This document shows positions 27,375 to 37,001 of a stretch of DNA of 64,000 nt, one piece after another. Origin of the DNA: an uncultured Flavobacteriales bacterium (lineage in GTDB: Bacteria > Bacteroidota > Bacteroidia > Flavobacteriales_E > Vicingaceae); contig CAJQLW010000005.1 of assembly GCA_905479325.1 (NCBI GenBank), forward strand, positions 1 to 64,000, written 5' to 3'. The notes under the pieces are model-generated. The model was not told the DNA's origin, did not search any database, and saw nothing but the letters and a program-made list of their open reading frames with translations. The translations under genes were made by a program, and so were the position numbers. Each line of letters opens with the position of its first letter. The first letter of the stretch is position 1.

Positions 27375-27895
27375 GAATAGCACTTATCACTTTTCTTTTG
27401 TTGGCTTGTAAAATTACTTTTGGTCAGAATGTTTATCCATTGCATCCTTCAGTTGGTGATACCATAGATAGAGATGAAAAGCTGGACTATTCTCTTTTTT
27501 CAAAATCGCCAAACGATGGTTTTAATTTTGCTACAATTAGTTATATTAATTCTGGCTTTGTAGTCATTGAAAATAGATCGAGAAAGCAACCCAACGGTTT
27601 AATCAGGCAATATCACGATACTATTCCTTTAGCACAAGAACAAATTATTGAGGAACAGCAGAAAATTCAAAAAGTGAATGCTTATTACCTGTATTTGGCA
27701 AAAGAAGCAGAAAAGCCAAAAGTAGAAGAGCAACCAAAAATTGATCAAAAAATACCAATTCGTTTTGAAGGACCAATTTCGAAAAGAATGGAGAAAGAAA
27801 GTCGGATGAAAGCCCGATTAATAGAAGACCAGAGAAGAATGCAAGATTTTCAGATGGGACTGAGGCCGCGAGAAATGATGATTCAAATTAGATAA
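27371..27895 (+). CDS. Hypothetical exported protein, TTG start
   Basis: Translation from TTG 27371, overlapping the previous stop by four bases, yields a signal peptide ((M)RIALITFLLLACKITFGQ) and a hydrophilic 155-residue mature part. No ATG lies near that position. The second half is charged and helical (EQIIEEQQKIQKVNAYYLYLAKEAEKPKVEE), perhaps a coiled coil. The stop overlaps the next ATG by one base. No family recognised. Confidence 0.6.
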   Translation: MRIALITFLLLACKITFGQNVYPLHPSVGDTIDRDEKLDYSLFSKSPNDGFNFATISYINSGFVVIENRSRKQPNGLIRQYHDTIPLAQEQIIEEQQKIQKVNAYYLYLAKEAEKPKVEEQPKIDQKIPIRFEGPISKRMEKESRMKARLIEDQRRMQDFQMGLRPREMMIQIR

Positions 27896-29100
27896 TGAAC
27901 TACCCAATTGTAATACTAAAACCCAAGAGAAGTGAAAGCCTGAAAAGAAAACATCCTTGGGTTTTTTCAGGTGCCATTGATAAGATTTTAATGGATGAAG
28001 ATGCACTGGACTTAAAAGAAGGTGACCTTGTAAAAGTTGCAGACCAAAAAGAGAAAATTTTGGGAATAGGACATTTTGCAGAAGGAAGCATTGCGGTTAG
28101 AATGCTTTCATTTAAAGACGCAACAGTGAATGATTCTTTTTGGGAGCATAAAATTACCGCTGCTTACAGGTTAAGAGAGGCATTACAACTTTCTAACTCA
28201 GCTACAACAACTTGTTACCGTTTAATTCATGCCGAAGGTGATGGATTACCTGGTTTAATCGTAGACATTTACGGAGGTGTTGCCATTGTGCAAGCGCACA
28301 GTGTAGGTTTTGCCAATGCTTTACCAGACTTAGCAAAAGCATTAAAAACTGTTTTTGGAAAAAAGCTCACTGCTGTCTATTCAAAAAGCGAAAAAGCCCT
28401 TCACCGTCAAGGAGAAAAAGGCATAGAAGACGGCTACCTTTTAGGAACAGCGGAAAGCCCACAGATTGTGTTAGAGAATAATCTAAAGTTCGAAATTGAT
28501 TGGGTTACGGGTCAAAAAACTGGTTTCTTCATTGATCAACGCTTCAACAGAGAGCTTCTCAATAACTATTCAAAAAATAAAAAAGTACTCAACACCTTTT
28601 GTTATTCTGGAGGATTTAGTGTTTATGCCTTAGATGCAGGTGCTGCGGAAGTGCACTCTGTGGACAGTTCACAAAAAGCAATAGAACTAACAGAGCGAAA
28701 TGTGGCCATAAATTTTGAGAACTGCGACCGACACAAAAGTTTTGCAAAAGATACGCTGAAGTATTTAAATGAAACGGATGAAGTTTACGACACAATTATT
28801 TTAGATCCACCTGCATATGCCAAGAGTAAAAGTGCTCAACACAAAGCTGTTCAAGGGTATAAAAGATTAAATGCAAAGGCATTTTCAATGATAAAGAAAG
28901 GTGGAATTCTTTTCACATTTTCATGCAGCCAAGTAGTTGATCGTAAATTATTCGAAAACACAGTTATGGCTGCTGCCATAGAAGCAAGAAGAAGTGTAAA
29001 AGTGTTACATCACCTCTCACAACCGGCAGATCATCCGGTTTCTATTTTTCATCCCGAGGGGGAATATTTGAAAGGCTTGGTTCTTTATATTGAAGAATGA
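27895..29100 (+). CDS. RlmI-like SAM-dependent rRNA methyltransferase
   Basis: The 401-residue protein has an N-terminal PUA domain (ILKPKRSESLKRKHPWVFSGAI) and a class I methyltransferase domain with VLNTFCYSGGFSVYALDAGAAEVHSVD-type SAM binding and a catalytic DPPAYAKSK motif. This matches RlmI, which makes m5C1962 in 23S rRNA, or a close relative. Start and stop overlap the neighbouring genes by one and four bases. Confidence 0.88.
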   Translation: MNYPIVILKPKRSESLKRKHPWVFSGAIDKILMDEDALDLKEGDLVKVADQKEKILGIGHFAEGSIAVRMLSFKDATVNDSFWEHKITAAYRLREALQLSNSATTTCYRLIHAEGDGLPGLIVDIYGGVAIVQAHSVGFANALPDLAKALKTVFGKKLTAVYSKSEKALHRQGEKGIEDGYLLGTAESPQIVLENNLKFEIDWVTGQKTGFFIDQRFNRELLNNYSKNKKVLNTFCYSGGFSVYALDAGAAEVHSVDSSQKAIELTERNVAINFENCDRHKSFAKDTLKYLNETDEVYDTIILDPPAYAKSKSAQHKAVQGYKRLNAKAFSMIKKGGILFTFSCSQVVDRKLFENTVMAAAIEARRSVKVLHHLSQPADHPVSIFHPEGEYLKGLVLYIEE

Positions 29101-30428
29101 ATCAAGCAATAGATTACAAAAACATCTGGAAAGTTTCTTACCCCATTATTTTAAGTGGTGTAGCTCAGAACATTGTAAACGTTACTGATACCGCATTTTT
29201 AGGGCGATATGGAATGGTTGAATTAGGAGCAGCTGGTAACGCAGGAATATTCTACATGGTTTTAATGATGATAGGCCTTGGATTTACCATTGGCTGTCAG
29301 ATTATTATTGGCAGAAGAAATGGAGAAGGAAATCATCAAAAAATTGGTGAGCTATTCAATGCAGGTTTACTGTTCTTATTACCTGTTTCACTGTTGTTGT
29401 TTGTTTTTGTAAAACTGTTCACTCCTCAAATTCTTTCTTCTCTAGTAGCTTCCGAAAATATTCTACAAGCATCAATAAACTACCTTTCGCTGCGCAGTTA
29501 TGGTATTTTCTTTGCTTTTTTCAACTTTCTATTTATTGCTTTTTATACGGGCACAACTAAAACAAAAGTGCTCACAAAAGCTACCTTTATTCAAGCAGGA
29601 GTTAATGTAGTGCTTGACTATCTTCTAATTTTTGGAAAATTTGGTTTACCAGAGCTTGGAATTAAAGGTGCAGCTTTAGCATCTGTAATTTCTGAAATTG
29701 CTGCACTACTCTACTTTGCTTATTACACTTATGCTAAAATCGATTACAAAAAGTATAACCTTTTCCAAAGTTTAAAATACAATTGGGAAAAGCAACGACA
29801 CATCCTCAAAATTGCAGCACCAATAATGCTGCAAAATTTTATGGCGCTTTGTACTTGGCTAAGCTTTTTCATGATTATTGAACAAACAGGCGAATCAAAT
29901 TTAGCTATATCTCACATTGTTAGAAGTATTTACATGGTAGTTATGATTCCATTATTTGGGTTCAGTTCAACTGCAAGCGCATTGGTATCCAACATAATGG
30001 GAGAAAAAAGAATATCAGAAATTCCTGTTTTAATTAAAAGAATTGTGTTAATGAGTTTACTTGCTACTGCCTTATTTCTGCCTGTTTTACTAATCTTTCC
30101 TTATAAAATAACATCCATTTACACTGATGATTTACACCTAATTGAAGGTGCCGTTAAAATATTGCCTGCAATTTGTGGAGCCATGTTATTTTTCAGCATC
30201 GCATTTATCACTTTCTCATCTGTAACAGGCACAGGTAAAACACTTATAACTTTAAGTATTGAGTTTGTAAGTATAAGTATCTATTTATCGTTCGCATATT
30301 ACTTTGCCTTAATTTTAAACCTATCATTGGTTAGTATTTGGTGTTCTGAATTCATCTATTTTGGATTCATGGGATTATTATCAATTTTGTATTTGAAATT
30401 TGGGAATTGGAAAAACAGCATTATATGA
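29097..30428 (+). CDS. MATE family efflux transporter
   Basis: This 443-residue protein has about 12 membrane helices in two similar halves. The opening IWKVSYPIILSGVAQNIVNVTDTAFLGR and the GLGFTIGCQIIIGRRNGEG block are typical of MATE antiporters, which export cationic drugs or metabolites using a Na+ or H+ gradient. It overlaps the methyltransferase gene by four bases and the fmt start by four. Confidence 0.9.
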   Translation: MNQAIDYKNIWKVSYPIILSGVAQNIVNVTDTAFLGRYGMVELGAAGNAGIFYMVLMMIGLGFTIGCQIIIGRRNGEGNHQKIGELFNAGLLFLLPVSLLLFVFVKLFTPQILSSLVASENILQASINYLSLRSYGIFFAFFNFLFIAFYTGTTKTKVLTKATFIQAGVNVVLDYLLIFGKFGLPELGIKGAALASVISEIAALLYFAYYTYAKIDYKKYNLFQSLKYNWEKQRHILKIAAPIMLQNFMALCTWLSFFMIIEQTGESNLAISHIVRSIYMVVMIPLFGFSSTASALVSNIMGEKRISEIPVLIKRIVLMSLLATALFLPVLLIFPYKITSIYTDDLHLIEGAVKILPAICGAMLFFSIAFITFSSVTGTGKTLITLSIEFVSISIYLSFAYYFALILNLSLVSIWCSEFIYFGFMGLLSILYLKFGNWKNSII

Positions 30429-31378
30429 AAAAAGACTTAAGAATTATCTTTATTGGAACACCCGACTTTGCAGTAGAAAGCTTAAAATCTTTACTTGAAG
30501 CAGGCAAAAACGTTGTTGCAGTAATAACTGCACCTGATCGTAAAGCAGGCCGGGGACAGAAAATTAACGAGTCTGCCGTAAAAAAGTATGCGACCGCAAA
30601 AGGAATACCAGTTTTACAGCCTACTAACTTAAAAAAGGAACATTTTCTAGAAGAACTAAAATCATTTCAAGCTGACCTACAAATTGTTGTAGCCTTTAGA
30701 ATGTTGCCTGAATTAGTTTGGAACATGCCGCAACATGGCACGTTCAACCTGCATGCCTCTTTGTTGCCGAATTACAGGGGTGCAGCTCCCATTAATTGGG
30801 CGATCATAAATGGCGAAGAAGAATCTGGAGTAACTACTTTCTTTTTAAAACACAAAATAGATACCGGAGACCTTATTCTGCAAGAGCGGGTAAAGATTAT
30901 TTCAGATGAAACCGCAGGTAGTTTACATGATAAATTGATGTACCTTGGTGGAGAATTAGTGGTAAAAACAGTTGATTTGATTGAAAGTGGAGCTGTTCAT
31001 CCTACCCCCCAACCTGAATCTGAAAGTAAAGAAGCTCCTAAAATATTTAAAAATGATTTTAGGGTAGATTGGAACAAATCGGCCATTGAAATAGATCGGT
31101 TAGTAAGAGGTATGAGTCCATTTCCAACTGCTTGGTCTTTATTGAAAAATAATAAAGATGAAAAAGAAACAAACGTAAAACTGTTTTCAATTGAAATAGT
31201 CGAAGAAGACCATCTCGCTCCCGGCAATATTGCTTTAGTTGACAAAGAATTGTTTGTTGGAACGAAAGACTTCAATGTGAAACTAATAGATATTCAATTG
31301 GAAGGGAAAAAGCGGATGTCGATAAAAGAGTTGATAAACGGTTTTAATTTTGAAGAATATTCATTCTCTAAGATTTAA
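30425..31378 (+). CDS. fmt: Methionyl-tRNA formyltransferase
   Basis: Fmt formylates initiator Met-tRNA with 10-formyl-tetrahydrofolate. From ATG 30425 it has 317 residues: IIFIGTPDFAVESL, the catalytic-site region FNLHASLLPNYRGAAPINWAII, and the C-terminal tRNA-binding domain (RLVRGMSPFPTAW). A start 18 bases upstream lies in the MATE gene and is rejected. Its product is later removed by Def (2.2 kb) and uses folate made through FolD (57.9 kb). Confidence 0.95.
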   Translation: MKKDLRIIFIGTPDFAVESLKSLLEAGKNVVAVITAPDRKAGRGQKINESAVKKYATAKGIPVLQPTNLKKEHFLEELKSFQADLQIVVAFRMLPELVWNMPQHGTFNLHASLLPNYRGAAPINWAIINGEEESGVTTFFLKHKIDTGDLILQERVKIISDETAGSLHDKLMYLGGELVVKTVDLIESGAVHPTPQPESESKEAPKIFKNDFRVDWNKSAIEIDRLVRGMSPFPTAWSLLKNNKDEKETNVKLFSIEIVEEDHLAPGNIALVDKELFVGTKDFNVKLIDIQLEGKKRMSIKELINGFNFEEYSFSKI

Positions 31379-31418
31379 CTTTGATTCTCTCTGCAAACCT
31401 TTATCAAAAAATAACCTA

Positions 31419-31817
31419 ATGAAGCCAATCCTGATTGCATTTTTGATTTTTACGAGTTTATTAAAAGTGAACGCCCAAACTAAAATTGAAGTATTAGAAG
31501 CGATAGAAGAATTGGGCTCCTGGGCAAAAAATGTTATTCCTATCGCTTCAGATTCAAATTGCAGTTCATTTCTCATACGAGTACAGGAAGAAGTAAAACC
31601 ACACTATCACGCATATCACACAGAGCACATTTATGTGATCAACGGATCTGCTAATATTATGCTAGGAGATTCGCTTTTAAAAGTAAAAAAAGGAGATTTA
31701 ATTGTTGTCCCTCCCAAAACAGTTCATTCGGTAAAAGTAAATTCTTTCGAGCCGTTTGAAGTAATTTCTATACAAGCACCTGAATACAAAGGTGAAGATC
31801 GGATTGAAGTGGAATAA
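31419..31817 (+). CDS. Exported cupin-domain protein
   Basis: The ATG at 31419 gives a signal peptide (MKPILIAFLIFTSLLKVNAQ) and a 112-residue cupin barrel. Motif 1 carries His residues in VKPHYHAYHTEHIYVINGSA, and motif 2 is PPKTVHSVKV, so a metal site is likely. Substrate unknown. The frame extends upstream into fmt but without a start that makes a signal. It ends shortly before a hairpin terminator. Confidence 0.8.
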   Translation: MKPILIAFLIFTSLLKVNAQTKIEVLEAIEELGSWAKNVIPIASDSNCSSFLIRVQEEVKPHYHAYHTEHIYVINGSANIMLGDSLLKVKKGDLIVVPPKTVHSVKVNSFEPFEVISIQAPEYKGEDRIEVE

Positions 31818-31857
31818 AACTTATTCACCTGAATGCACACCCTGGAATCTAATAATA

Positions 31858-31886
31858 AGAGAGTTATATTTTTATAACTCTTTATT
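31858..31886 (+). terminator. AT-rich hairpin terminator
   Basis: GAGTTATA (31861-31868) pairs with TATAACTC (31873-31880) around a TTTT loop, extended by A/T pairs and followed by TTTATTT. It lies about 40 bases after the cupin stop. Confidence 0.6.
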
Positions 31887-31955
31887 TAAGTTCTTGTCTA
31901 CCGTTCTATTTACTAAATTTAACAGCATTCCTTATAAAATAACAATTCAAAATAA

Positions 31956-33485
31956 ATGATCGAAGACATAGAAAACATCGAACTTAAGTACCTCACTATT
32001 CACGATTACCAAGAGTTAAAATCTGCAATGATAGAAGCTTACTCTTCAATGCCTGATTCGTATTGGAAGGAAGAGCACATTAAAGCACTGATTGACAAAT
32101 TCCCAGAAGGCCAAGTTGTTTTAAAAGTAAACAATCAATTAGCGGGTTGTGCATTATCAATTAGGCTTGAAAATTCGGCGTACACAGACCACCATACGTA
32201 TAAAGAAATTACAGGCAACTATACATTCAACACCCACAACAAAGAGGGTGACATGCTTTATGGTATTGATGTTTTTATCAAATCTGAATTTAGAGGACTA
32301 AGATTAGGAAGAAGGCTTTATGACTACCGAAAAGAGCTTTGTGAAAGGTTAAACTTAAGAGGAATTGCCTTTGGCGGTAGAATTCCAAACTTTCATAACT
32401 ATTCCAAAGAAATAGGTCCAAAAGAATACATTGAAAAGGTAAAACGAAAAGAAATTCACGACCAAGTTCTAAGTTTTCAAATTGCGAATGACTTTCATCC
32501 AGAAAAGGTTTTAAAAGGCTACTTGGAAGGCGACGACGCATCGAATGAATATGCCGTTTTGTTGAAATGGGACAACATTTACTTTGAAAAGAAAACCATA
32601 AAAGCTGCTAGTCAGAAAAAGATCATTCGCCTCGGTCTAATTCAGTGGCAAATGAGACCGTACAAAGATTTTGAAGAATTAATGCAGCAGGCTGAATACT
32701 TCATAGACGCAGTTTCTGGCTATCGTTCAGATTTCGCTTTGTTCCCCGAATTTTTTAATGCTCCGTTAATGGCTGAAAATAATCACCTCTCGGAATCTGA
32801 AGCCATACGAGAATTATCAAATTTTACTGAAGAAATTGTAAAGCGATTTTCTGAACTAGCTATATCATACAATATCAACGTAATTACAGGTAGTATGCCT
32901 GAAATGAAAAACGATTTATTGTACAATGTAGGATACCTATGCCGAAGAGACGGAAGTATTGAACGGTACGAAAAGCTACACGTTACACCCGATGAGTCAA
33001 AAGTTTGGGGTATGCAAGGGGGCTCATCTTTACAAACATTTGATACAGATTGTGGTAAAATTGGCATCTTAATTTGTTATGATTCTGAATTTCCTGAATT
33101 GAGTAGATTATTAGCTGATGAAGGTATGGAAATTCTGTTTGTGCCTTTTTTAACCGATACTCAAAATGGTTATTCACGTGTTAGACATTGCGCGCAAGCT
33201 CGAGCCATTGAAAACGAATGTTATGTAGCTATTGCGGGAAGCGTTGGCAACCTGCCAAAAGTGCACAACATGGATATTCAATACGCGCAATCAGCGGTAT
33301 TTACTCCTTGTGACTTCTCTTTTCCTTCTAACGGAATTAAAGCCGAAGCTACTCCCAATACAGAAATGATTCTGATAGCGGATGTTGACTTAGACTTGTT
33401 GAGAGAATTGAATCAGTTCGGAAGTGTGAAAAACTTGAGAGATCGAAGAAAGGATTTGTTCGAATTAAAAAGAACCAAAAGCTAG
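31956..33485 (+). CDS. GNAT acetyltransferase fused to carbon-nitrogen hydrolase
   Basis: The 509-residue fusion has an N-terminal GNAT domain (1-190; acetyl-CoA loop around FRGLRLGRRLYDYR) and a nitrilase-superfamily domain (about 220-500) with the Glu-Lys-Cys catalytic residues in LFPEFFNAPL, YEKLHVTPDE and LICYDSEFPE. This fusion is widespread in Bacteroidota, but its substrate is not known to me; an amidase acting on an acylated amine would combine both activities. It is convergent with the next gene, with a four-base overlap. Confidence 0.9.
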   Translation: MIEDIENIELKYLTIHDYQELKSAMIEAYSSMPDSYWKEEHIKALIDKFPEGQVVLKVNNQLAGCALSIRLENSAYTDHHTYKEITGNYTFNTHNKEGDMLYGIDVFIKSEFRGLRLGRRLYDYRKELCERLNLRGIAFGGRIPNFHNYSKEIGPKEYIEKVKRKEIHDQVLSFQIANDFHPEKVLKGYLEGDDASNEYAVLLKWDNIYFEKKTIKAASQKKIIRLGLIQWQMRPYKDFEELMQQAEYFIDAVSGYRSDFALFPEFFNAPLMAENNHLSESEAIRELSNFTEEIVKRFSELAISYNINVITGSMPEMKNDLLYNVGYLCRRDGSIERYEKLHVTPDESKVWGMQGGSSLQTFDTDCGKIGILICYDSEFPELSRLLADEGMEILFVPFLTDTQNGYSRVRHCAQARAIENECYVAIAGSVGNLPKVHNMDIQYAQSAVFTPCDFSFPSNGIKAEATPNTEMILIADVDLDLLRELNQFGSVKNLRDRRKDLFELKRTKS

Positions 33486-34747
33486 TGGCGGTTTAGTTTT
33501 ACTATTAACTCCCGTTCATTTACTAAAAAGTACAAGTGAAGCTGAATGGCAAGTAGAATCACTGCACCGACTGTATACGCTGAATACGTTTCTAAAACAT
33601 CAGAAAAGTATTTACCGGTGAACAGTTCTGCTGACAATGTCAACAGCGTTAATGCTATAATAAATAAAAACTTATACGTCTTTATAAATTTCACTTGTTC
33701 AATGTTTGAATTGTAGCAAACGTTGAAAAGTAAAAAAACTGGAAGCGTGATAAAAATGTAATATGCCTTCCAAGAAATTGGTGACAATATTGGAATGGCA
33801 TTTAATACAATAGAGTATTCAATTATTGAAGCAAAGCTAAACCTGTCTTTCATTGGTTTTCTGAACAAGTAAAGTGGAATTAAAGCGGCAATGCCAATCA
33901 CACCAAACACCAATCGCTGAACTAAGTCGGGACTTAAATCCATAATGTGAGCGTCCATTTTATGACCAGGATCCGCAGTAGTGAGAAAGCGATGAAAAGT
34001 TCCAAATATCGATTGATTTTTATGATCAACAAAGTCTGAGCGTGCTGTAACCGTTTCAGCCCAAAACGTATAATATTCAGTAGCTAAATCAATTCCCCAA
34101 TACAAAAATGAAATACCATTTAAAAGCACTAGAAAAACTGATGCCCATATTACAGACTTAAAGTCTCTGCGATACAAAAAGTAAAAGAATATAAAAATGG
34201 TATATACTTTTAAGCTAATGGTAATGGCTAATATAAACCCAACAAGTACGGCTTGTTTTTTTTGAAATGCTTTAAACATGAACAAACAAGCCAGCAGAAA
34301 AAATATATTGATTTGAACATTTGTCAAATTGTCTAATAGAAATTTCATCATCAAGGCTAGCGGAATCCAAATTTGCCATGAGTTAATTGACAAAAATCCC
34401 TTCTTACCTAGTAAATAGTCTGAGTCAGCACCATAAAGAAAGTCTCGTACCTGCTTTAAAATAAAATAAAAGGCAAGTAAAGTAAGTGCCAACCAAAAGA
34501 AATAAATAACCGGCCGTATCTCATCTGTAACATTTGCTAGGGGTTTGCAAAAAATGGTAAATAACGGAGGCCAAGTATTCTCGCCAATAGAATAAATATG
34601 ACCGCCGGCAGCATCATACTTGGCAGTGAGGATGTAACCAATAAAATCTCCACGCGAGAAACTGCCCTTAATCCATCCAAAAACAGCAATAAGGGAAAAT
34701 ACAATAAGAGGTAAATTTGTTTTAAGAAATTCCTTTGTTTTAGACAA
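33482..34747 (-). CDS. GT87-like polytopic membrane glycosyltransferase
   Basis: This 421-residue protein has roughly ten membrane helices. The acidic residues after the first helix (SFSRGDFIGYILTAKYDAAGGHIYSIGENTWPP) and the central AITISLKVYTIFIFFYFLYRRDFK stretch follow the GT87/DUF2029 pattern. It is the same length and layout as the protein at 22478-23743 and is probably a distant paralogue. It is single on its strand; the donor is likely a polyprenyl-phosphate sugar and the acceptor is unknown. Confidence 0.75.
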   Translation of the reverse strand: MSKTKEFLKTNLPLIVFSLIAVFGWIKGSFSRGDFIGYILTAKYDAAGGHIYSIGENTWPPLFTIFCKPLANVTDEIRPVIYFFWLALTLLAFYFILKQVRDFLYGADSDYLLGKKGFLSINSWQIWIPLALMMKFLLDNLTNVQINIFFLLACLFMFKAFQKKQAVLVGFILAITISLKVYTIFIFFYFLYRRDFKSVIWASVFLVLLNGISFLYWGIDLATEYYTFWAETVTARSDFVDHKNQSIFGTFHRFLTTADPGHKMDAHIMDLSPDLVQRLVFGVIGIAALIPLYLFRKPMKDRFSFASIIEYSIVLNAIPILSPISWKAYYIFITLPVFLLFNVCYNSNIEQVKFIKTYKFLFIIALTLLTLSAELFTGKYFSDVLETYSAYTVGAVILLAIQLHLYFLVNERELIVKLNRH

Positions 34748-34806
34748 TTTCGCTAGTTAAACAATTAGACAGCGAAGCTAAATATTTTTTTAATCTGAAG
34801 TCAACT

Positions 34807-35472
34807 TTAGTGATTTTCTTTCAGCAACTCCGGAAACTTCTCCTTAAACCTGTTCAGTCGAGGAACCGAAACGGAACGAACGTAAGGAACGTTGGGATTT
34901 AAACGTTCATAATCTTGATGATATTCTTCAGCCACCCAAAACTTTTCAAACTTGTTTACCTCTGTAACAATTGGAGAGTTGTATTCATTTGACTCCGAAA
35001 GTTTCTTAATGTAATTCTCAATAATCTCCTTCTCCAAATCTGTGTTATAAAATGCAATTGAGCGGTATTGCGGGCCTGCATCAGGTCCTTGTCTGTTCAA
35101 AGTAGTAGGATCGTGTGAGCCAAAAAATACTTTAACCAAGGTCTCAAAATCTACCTTTTTAGGGTCATAGATTACTTCAACTGCTTCTGCGTGTAACAAC
35201 ATTCCAGAACTTACTTCTCTGTATGTTGGGTTCGCCTTCTTCCCTCCTGAATATCCGGAAACAGCTTCCTTAACTCCCTTCACCGATTCAAAAACCGCCT
35301 CGACACACCAAAAACAACCACTTGCAAAATAGGCCTTTTTCAATCCCTCTTTTTCAATTTGACTTTCAGTGATAGTTTCTACCTTCTCTACTTTTTCCTT
35401 ATTTATAGAACTACATGCCAATAAGCTGTAAAAAGAAAAAATAGAAAGCGTTAAGAAAATATGCTTTTTCAT
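34807..35472 (-). CDS. msrA: Peptide methionine (S)-S-oxide reductase, lipoprotein form
   Basis: MsrA repairs oxidised methionine. The catalytic motif GCFWC is at about residue 51, followed by FESVKGVKEAVSGYSGG and GPQYRSIAFY. Unlike the cytosolic enzyme, this one begins with a lipoprotein signal (LSIFSFYSLLAC; Cys followed by SSIN), placing it in the cell envelope. The ATG at 35472 is chosen; a Met seven codons upstream is weaker. Confidence 0.93.
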   Translation of the reverse strand: MKKHIFLTLSIFSFYSLLACSSINKEKVEKVETITESQIEKEGLKKAYFASGCFWCVEAVFESVKGVKEAVSGYSGGKKANPTYREVSSGMLLHAEAVEVIYDPKKVDFETLVKVFFGSHDPTTLNRQGPDAGPQYRSIAFYNTDLEKEIIENYIKKLSESNEYNSPIVTEVNKFEKFWVAEEYHQDYERLNPNVPYVRSVSVPRLNRFKEKFPELLKENH

Positions 35473-35495
35473 AATTGTGCTATTGTTAATCAAAC

Positions 35496-35503
35496 TAAAG
35501 ATA
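35496..35503 (-). promoter_or_regulatory. Putative -7 box of msrA
   Basis: TATCTTTA on the minus strand differs from TAnnTTTG only in the last base and lies 23 bases before the msrA ATG. No convincing -33 element is visible. Confidence 0.35.
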
Positions 35504-35522
35504 TTATCGAAGATTAATAAAA

Positions 35523-36998
35523 CTACTTTAAATCATCAGTAGAGAACATAGAGCCTAAAAGATCCTCGAATTTAAAACTACGTTCTAACTTGTTTTTATT
35601 TAAGTAGGAGTATTCGGCTAAACTGTGAAGCAAGTACTCCATCATCAAATACGTTCCTTGCTCTGGCAATGATGGAAATTTTTCGTTTATAATCGCTTTT
35701 AAGTGATTAACCTTATCTAACTCTTTAACATACTCTGCTTCCGACAAATCGTTTAATAAATCTAAATTATTGTTAGAAAACCAATTGATTATTGCATTGT
35801 ATGTTTCCGACGAATTGTTTTTCAGTTTTTTTAAATCTCTTAACTCAGGGAAAAAAGTAATCGCCTGAGTTCTTATAGCTGAACGTATTAAAGCATAACT
35901 TACGTTAACTGATCCCTCCTGCTCTCCTTCATAAACCATTTCAATTTTACCAATCATGGATGGAATAACCGCCATTAAATCACTTATTCTAACAGTAGTT
36001 GCAGCATCTCCTGACTTCAACATACGTCTTTCTGCTGCACTTAACATGGTTTCATATGCAGAAATTGAAAGTCGTGCAGAAACTCCAGACTTCTCATCCA
36101 CAAATTCGCTTTCTCTGGCTTCAAAAGAAATTTGCTCTAATAAATCTTTCACAATTTCTGGAACGGTAATATTCTCTTTTTGCGATTCAGAAATTTTGGC
36201 TTCACTCTTTGTAATGTCTTTTGCCAACTCAATTGTTTTAGGATAATGCGTCATAATCTGACTTTGAATCCTATCCTTTAAAGGAGTAATAATAGAGCCT
36301 CTGTTGGTATAATCTTCAGGATTCGCGGTAAACATAAATTGAATATCTAACGGAAACCGAAGTTGAAAACCTCTAATTTGTATATCTCCTTCTTGTAGAA
36401 TGTTAAACAGTGCTACTTGAATTCTAGCTTGCAAGTCTGGCAATTCATTTATTACAAACAAACATCGATTTGCTCTTGGTATTAGTCCAAAGTGAATCAC
36501 TCGCGGATCCGAATAGTCTAACTTCAAGTTGGCTGCTTTAATGGGGTCGACATCTCCAATTAAATCGGCAATGGAAACATCTGGAGTAGCAAGTTTTTCT
36601 ACATAACGCTCACTTCTATGAATCCAAGCTATAGGCGTTGCATCTCCTTTTTCGGCTATCATTTGCTTGCCATAATATGACACCGGATCAAAAGGGTTAT
36701 CATTGACCTCACTTCCTTCAATAATTGGCATGTACTCGTCCAATAAGTGAGTCATCATTCTAGCAATACGTGTTTTCGCTTGCCCCCTCAAACCTAACAT
36801 ATTAATGCTATGTCGAGATAAGATTGCTCGCTCAATATTAGGTATGACTGTATCTTCATAACCGTAAATTCCTTCAAACACATTCTCATTCAACCTAATT
36901 TTTGTAATTAGATTGTCTCTAAGTTCGTCTTTTACGCTTTTTACAATAAAGCCCGATTCTTTTAACTCTTTAAGTGTTTTTATTTTGGATAAATTCAT
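35523..36998 (-). CDS. MoxR/ChlI-type AAA+ ATPase
   Basis: The 491-residue protein contains a magnesium-chelatase-like AAA+ core: variant Walker A GLRGQAKT (about 69-76), Walker B LFVINELPDL, sensor-type TANPEDYTNRG and PLKDRIQSQI. Such ATPases act with a von Willebrand A partner as chaperones or metal-inserting machines. The VWA gene is immediately upstream (gap three bases), so the pair is one unit. No porphyrin genes are present, so chelatase function is not supported. Confidence 0.88.
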   Translation of the reverse strand: MNLSKIKTLKELKESGFIVKSVKDELRDNLITKIRLNENVFEGIYGYEDTVIPNIERAILSRHSINMLGLRGQAKTRIARMMTHLLDEYMPIIEGSEVNDNPFDPVSYYGKQMIAEKGDATPIAWIHRSERYVEKLATPDVSIADLIGDVDPIKAANLKLDYSDPRVIHFGLIPRANRCLFVINELPDLQARIQVALFNILQEGDIQIRGFQLRFPLDIQFMFTANPEDYTNRGSIITPLKDRIQSQIMTHYPKTIELAKDITKSEAKISESQKENITVPEIVKDLLEQISFEARESEFVDEKSGVSARLSISAYETMLSAAERRMLKSGDAATTVRISDLMAVIPSMIGKIEMVYEGEQEGSVNVSYALIRSAIRTQAITFFPELRDLKKLKNNSSETYNAIINWFSNNNLDLLNDLSEAEYVKELDKVNHLKAIINEKFPSLPEQGTYLMMEYLLHSLAEYSYLNKNKLERSFKFEDLLGSMFSTDDLK

Positions 36999-37001
36999 GT
37001 T

